This document shows, in pieces, positions 63,060-64,000 of a stretch of DNA of 64,000 bases. Positions within the stretch are counted from its first letter, which is position 1, and each line of letters starts with the position of its first letter. Below the pieces are notes generated by a model, which saw only the letters and a program-made list of their open reading frames with translations, searched no databases and had not been told where the DNA came from. Where the stretch lies: positions 186,001 through 250,000 of the forward strand of contig NZ_JACXGQ010000001.1 in assembly GCF_022096995.1 (NCBI RefSeq). Reading direction: 5' to 3'. Source of the DNA: Yoonia sp. I 8.24. Lineage in GTDB: Bacteria; Pseudomonadota; Alphaproteobacteria; Rhodobacterales; Rhodobacteraceae. Made by a program: the position numbers and the translations under genes.

Positions 63060-63389
63060 ATGCTCGGAAAAATCACATTGATGGTCACTATTATGACCGC
63101 TCTGAGCCCTTCGGTCGCTGCCGCGCAATGCGCGATGGCGTCAACAGGGGCTGGCTGTGTGTCGGTACCAGAATCCTCTACCGCCCCGCGCCCAAACCCG
63201 GTCGAAATTGGCAGCTATCTTACGCGTGGCGAACATTCGATCATGATGAATGCCGGGTACTTCGGCTTTCCCCCAGTGCGCGACGGCTGGGTCTATATTC
63301 GCATCGAAGATGACGTCTACCGCGTTGATTTCAGTAGCTTTGAAGTGCTTGAACAGGTCACTTACCAAGCGAATTACTATTTCCGCTAG
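63060..63389 (+). CDS. small exported hypothetical protein
   Basis: This 109-residue protein has a signal peptide (cleavage near VAAAQC) and a conserved-looking C-terminal half: SYLTRGEHSIMMNAGYFGFP, DGWVYIRIEDDVYRVDFSSF. This has the look of an RcnB/CigR-like beta-strand unit (a DxxYRVD ending), a family of small periplasmic proteins without clear function. Two cysteines at the mature N-terminus (QCAMASTGAGC) may form a disulfide. AGGGAG eleven bases before the ATG is a ribosome site. Its last four bases overlap the end of the monooxygenase on the other strand. Confidence 0.72.
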   Translation: MLGKITLMVTIMTALSPSVAAAQCAMASTGAGCVSVPESSTAPRPNPVEIGSYLTRGEHSIMMNAGYFGFPPVRDGWVYIRIEDDVYRVDFSSFEVLEQVTYQANYYFR

Positions 63390-64000
63390 GCGCTGACGTC
63401 AAAATCATAAAGCCATGACAAGCGGTTGAGAAACGCCTTGGGTGCCACCGCACCCATTGCGCGCAGGCCGCCATGCGCGACCTTACGTTTGACACCCGCG
63501 TAGTGGTAATTGCGCGCATTGGCGTTAGCCACCTTAATCGCACGGATCACCCGGTCACGACGGGCTTGCTGGTAAATGCGCAAACCTGTGTTCAATGTCT
63601 CATGCGCGTTGCAAGATTGCGCCAAGACATATGCGTCTTCGATCGCAAGATTCGCACCCTGCGCCAAAAACGGCAGCGTCGGGTGCGCGGCATCGCCCAA
63701 AATCGCCAGCGTCCCCATCTGCCACCGCTGCGCCACCGGGTGCCGGAACAATCCCCACAAGTTGACCTTTTCAACATCGGCAAGAATGGATTTCAGGCTC
63801 CAATGGCAGTCGGCAAAGACATGACGCAAATTGCCGGGATCATCAGGATGGTTCCAGCCTTCATCCGCCCATTGGCTGCGCTGCTGCACGGCGACGATAT
63901 TCAACCGCCCACCCGACAGCGGATAGGTCACAACATGGCGGCCCGGTGCCATCCAAATACGCGCAACCGGATCGGCATCCGTCGTTTTTACCAATGCTCG
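63386..64000 (-). CDS. FAD-dependent aromatic-ring monooxygenase, 3' part (cut by window edge)
   Basis: The frame continues past the right window edge, so only the C-terminal 204 residues are visible. They carry the second FAD motif LAILGDAAHPTLPFLAQGAN followed by LAIEDAYVLAQS, the hallmark of PHBH/salicylate-hydroxylase flavoproteins. ARIWMAPGRHVVTYPLSGGR belongs to the substrate domain. The enzyme hydroxylates an aromatic substrate with NAD(P)H and oxygen; the substrate cannot be predicted. The N-terminal GxGxxG motif must lie beyond the window. It is convergent with the small exported gene, with a four-base overlap. Confidence 0.9.
   Translation of the reverse strand, partial: RALVKTTDADPVARIWMAPGRHVVTYPLSGGRLNIVAVQQRSQWADEGWNHPDDPGNLRHVFADCHWSLKSILADVEKVNLWGLFRHPVAQRWQMGTLAILGDAAHPTLPFLAQGANLAIEDAYVLAQSCNAHETLNTGLRIYQQARRDRVIRAIKVANANARNYHYAGVKRKVAHGGLRAMGAVAPKAFLNRLSWLYDFDVSA

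Overview
The window looks like a chromosomal segment of an alphaproteobacterium of the order Rhodobacterales (Roseobacter group). The signs are an iscR-nifS-sufB-sufC-sufD-sufS operon whose IscR has a single cysteine, an FMN riboswitch in front of a RibN-type transporter, the long two-domain dCTP deaminase, DUF4167 and DUF1499 proteins, and the argS-SPOR-nagZ-scpA-scpB order. Base composition is moderate (by eye mid-50s % GC). I see no rRNA, prophage, insertion sequence or CRISPR array. A genus cannot be named from sequence reading alone.

Layout. 1-9.4 kb: a tRNA-Arg(CCG), then one minus-strand iron-sulfur assembly operon. It reads iscR, an IscS/NifS-type desulfurase, sufB, an FkbM methyltransferase that looks like a newcomer, a small membrane protein, sufC, sufD, two Yip1-like membrane proteins and sufS. 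An Irr-box-like palindrome lies in front of iscR. 9.5-16.6 kb (plus strand): a small alpha/beta hydrolase, a charged hypothetical protein, an HD phosphohydrolase, a two-gene accessory cassette (YwqG/DUF1963-like protein plus a candidate secreted HNH-type nuclease), a DEAD-box helicase of the DbpA type, and TfoX-C and DUF4112 proteins. 16.6-26.6 kb: ndk, a HugZ-like FMN protein, a large exported phytase/esterase-like propeller with a possible Pho box, an ABC-F ATPase, MarC, a membrane-anchored retropepsin followed by a 31-residue lipoprotein, holC and pepA.

26.7-34.2 kb: a compact outer-membrane biogenesis operon, lptF-lptG-lptD-surA-pdxA-rsmA, joined by start/stop overlaps. 34.2-47.2 kb: mostly minus-strand genes (DUF4167, prmC, prfA, DUF1499, an M20 amidohydrolase, a dienelactone hydrolase, a DJ-1/PfpI protein, Uup-type ABC-F, olsB), with mazG, an orphan ferric-iron binding protein and msrB on the plus strand. 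46.4-47.5 kb: ribN with its FMN riboswitch and a visible hairpin that would sequester its Shine-Dalgarno sequence.

47.5-53.4 kb: bamE, DUF177-rpmF-plsX-fabH-ihfA-merR, tRNA-Pro(GGG) and dcd. 53.4-61.7 kb: a minus-strand run dgt, a CPA-type antiporter with an RCK domain, argS, SPOR, nagZ, scpA, scpB and a small basic protein. 61.8-64 kb: an A-type Fe-S carrier, xthA, a small secreted protein and the 3' part of an FAD monooxygenase cut by the window edge.

Most genes are housekeeping. The features most worth a second look are the putative nuclease cassette (11.3-13.5 kb), the FkbM gene inside the suf operon together with the coding-like debris behind it, the single-cysteine IscR with an Irr box, the riboswitch/SD-hairpin pair of ribN, a possible Pho box in front of the phytase-like gene, and the small lipoprotein after the retropepsin.
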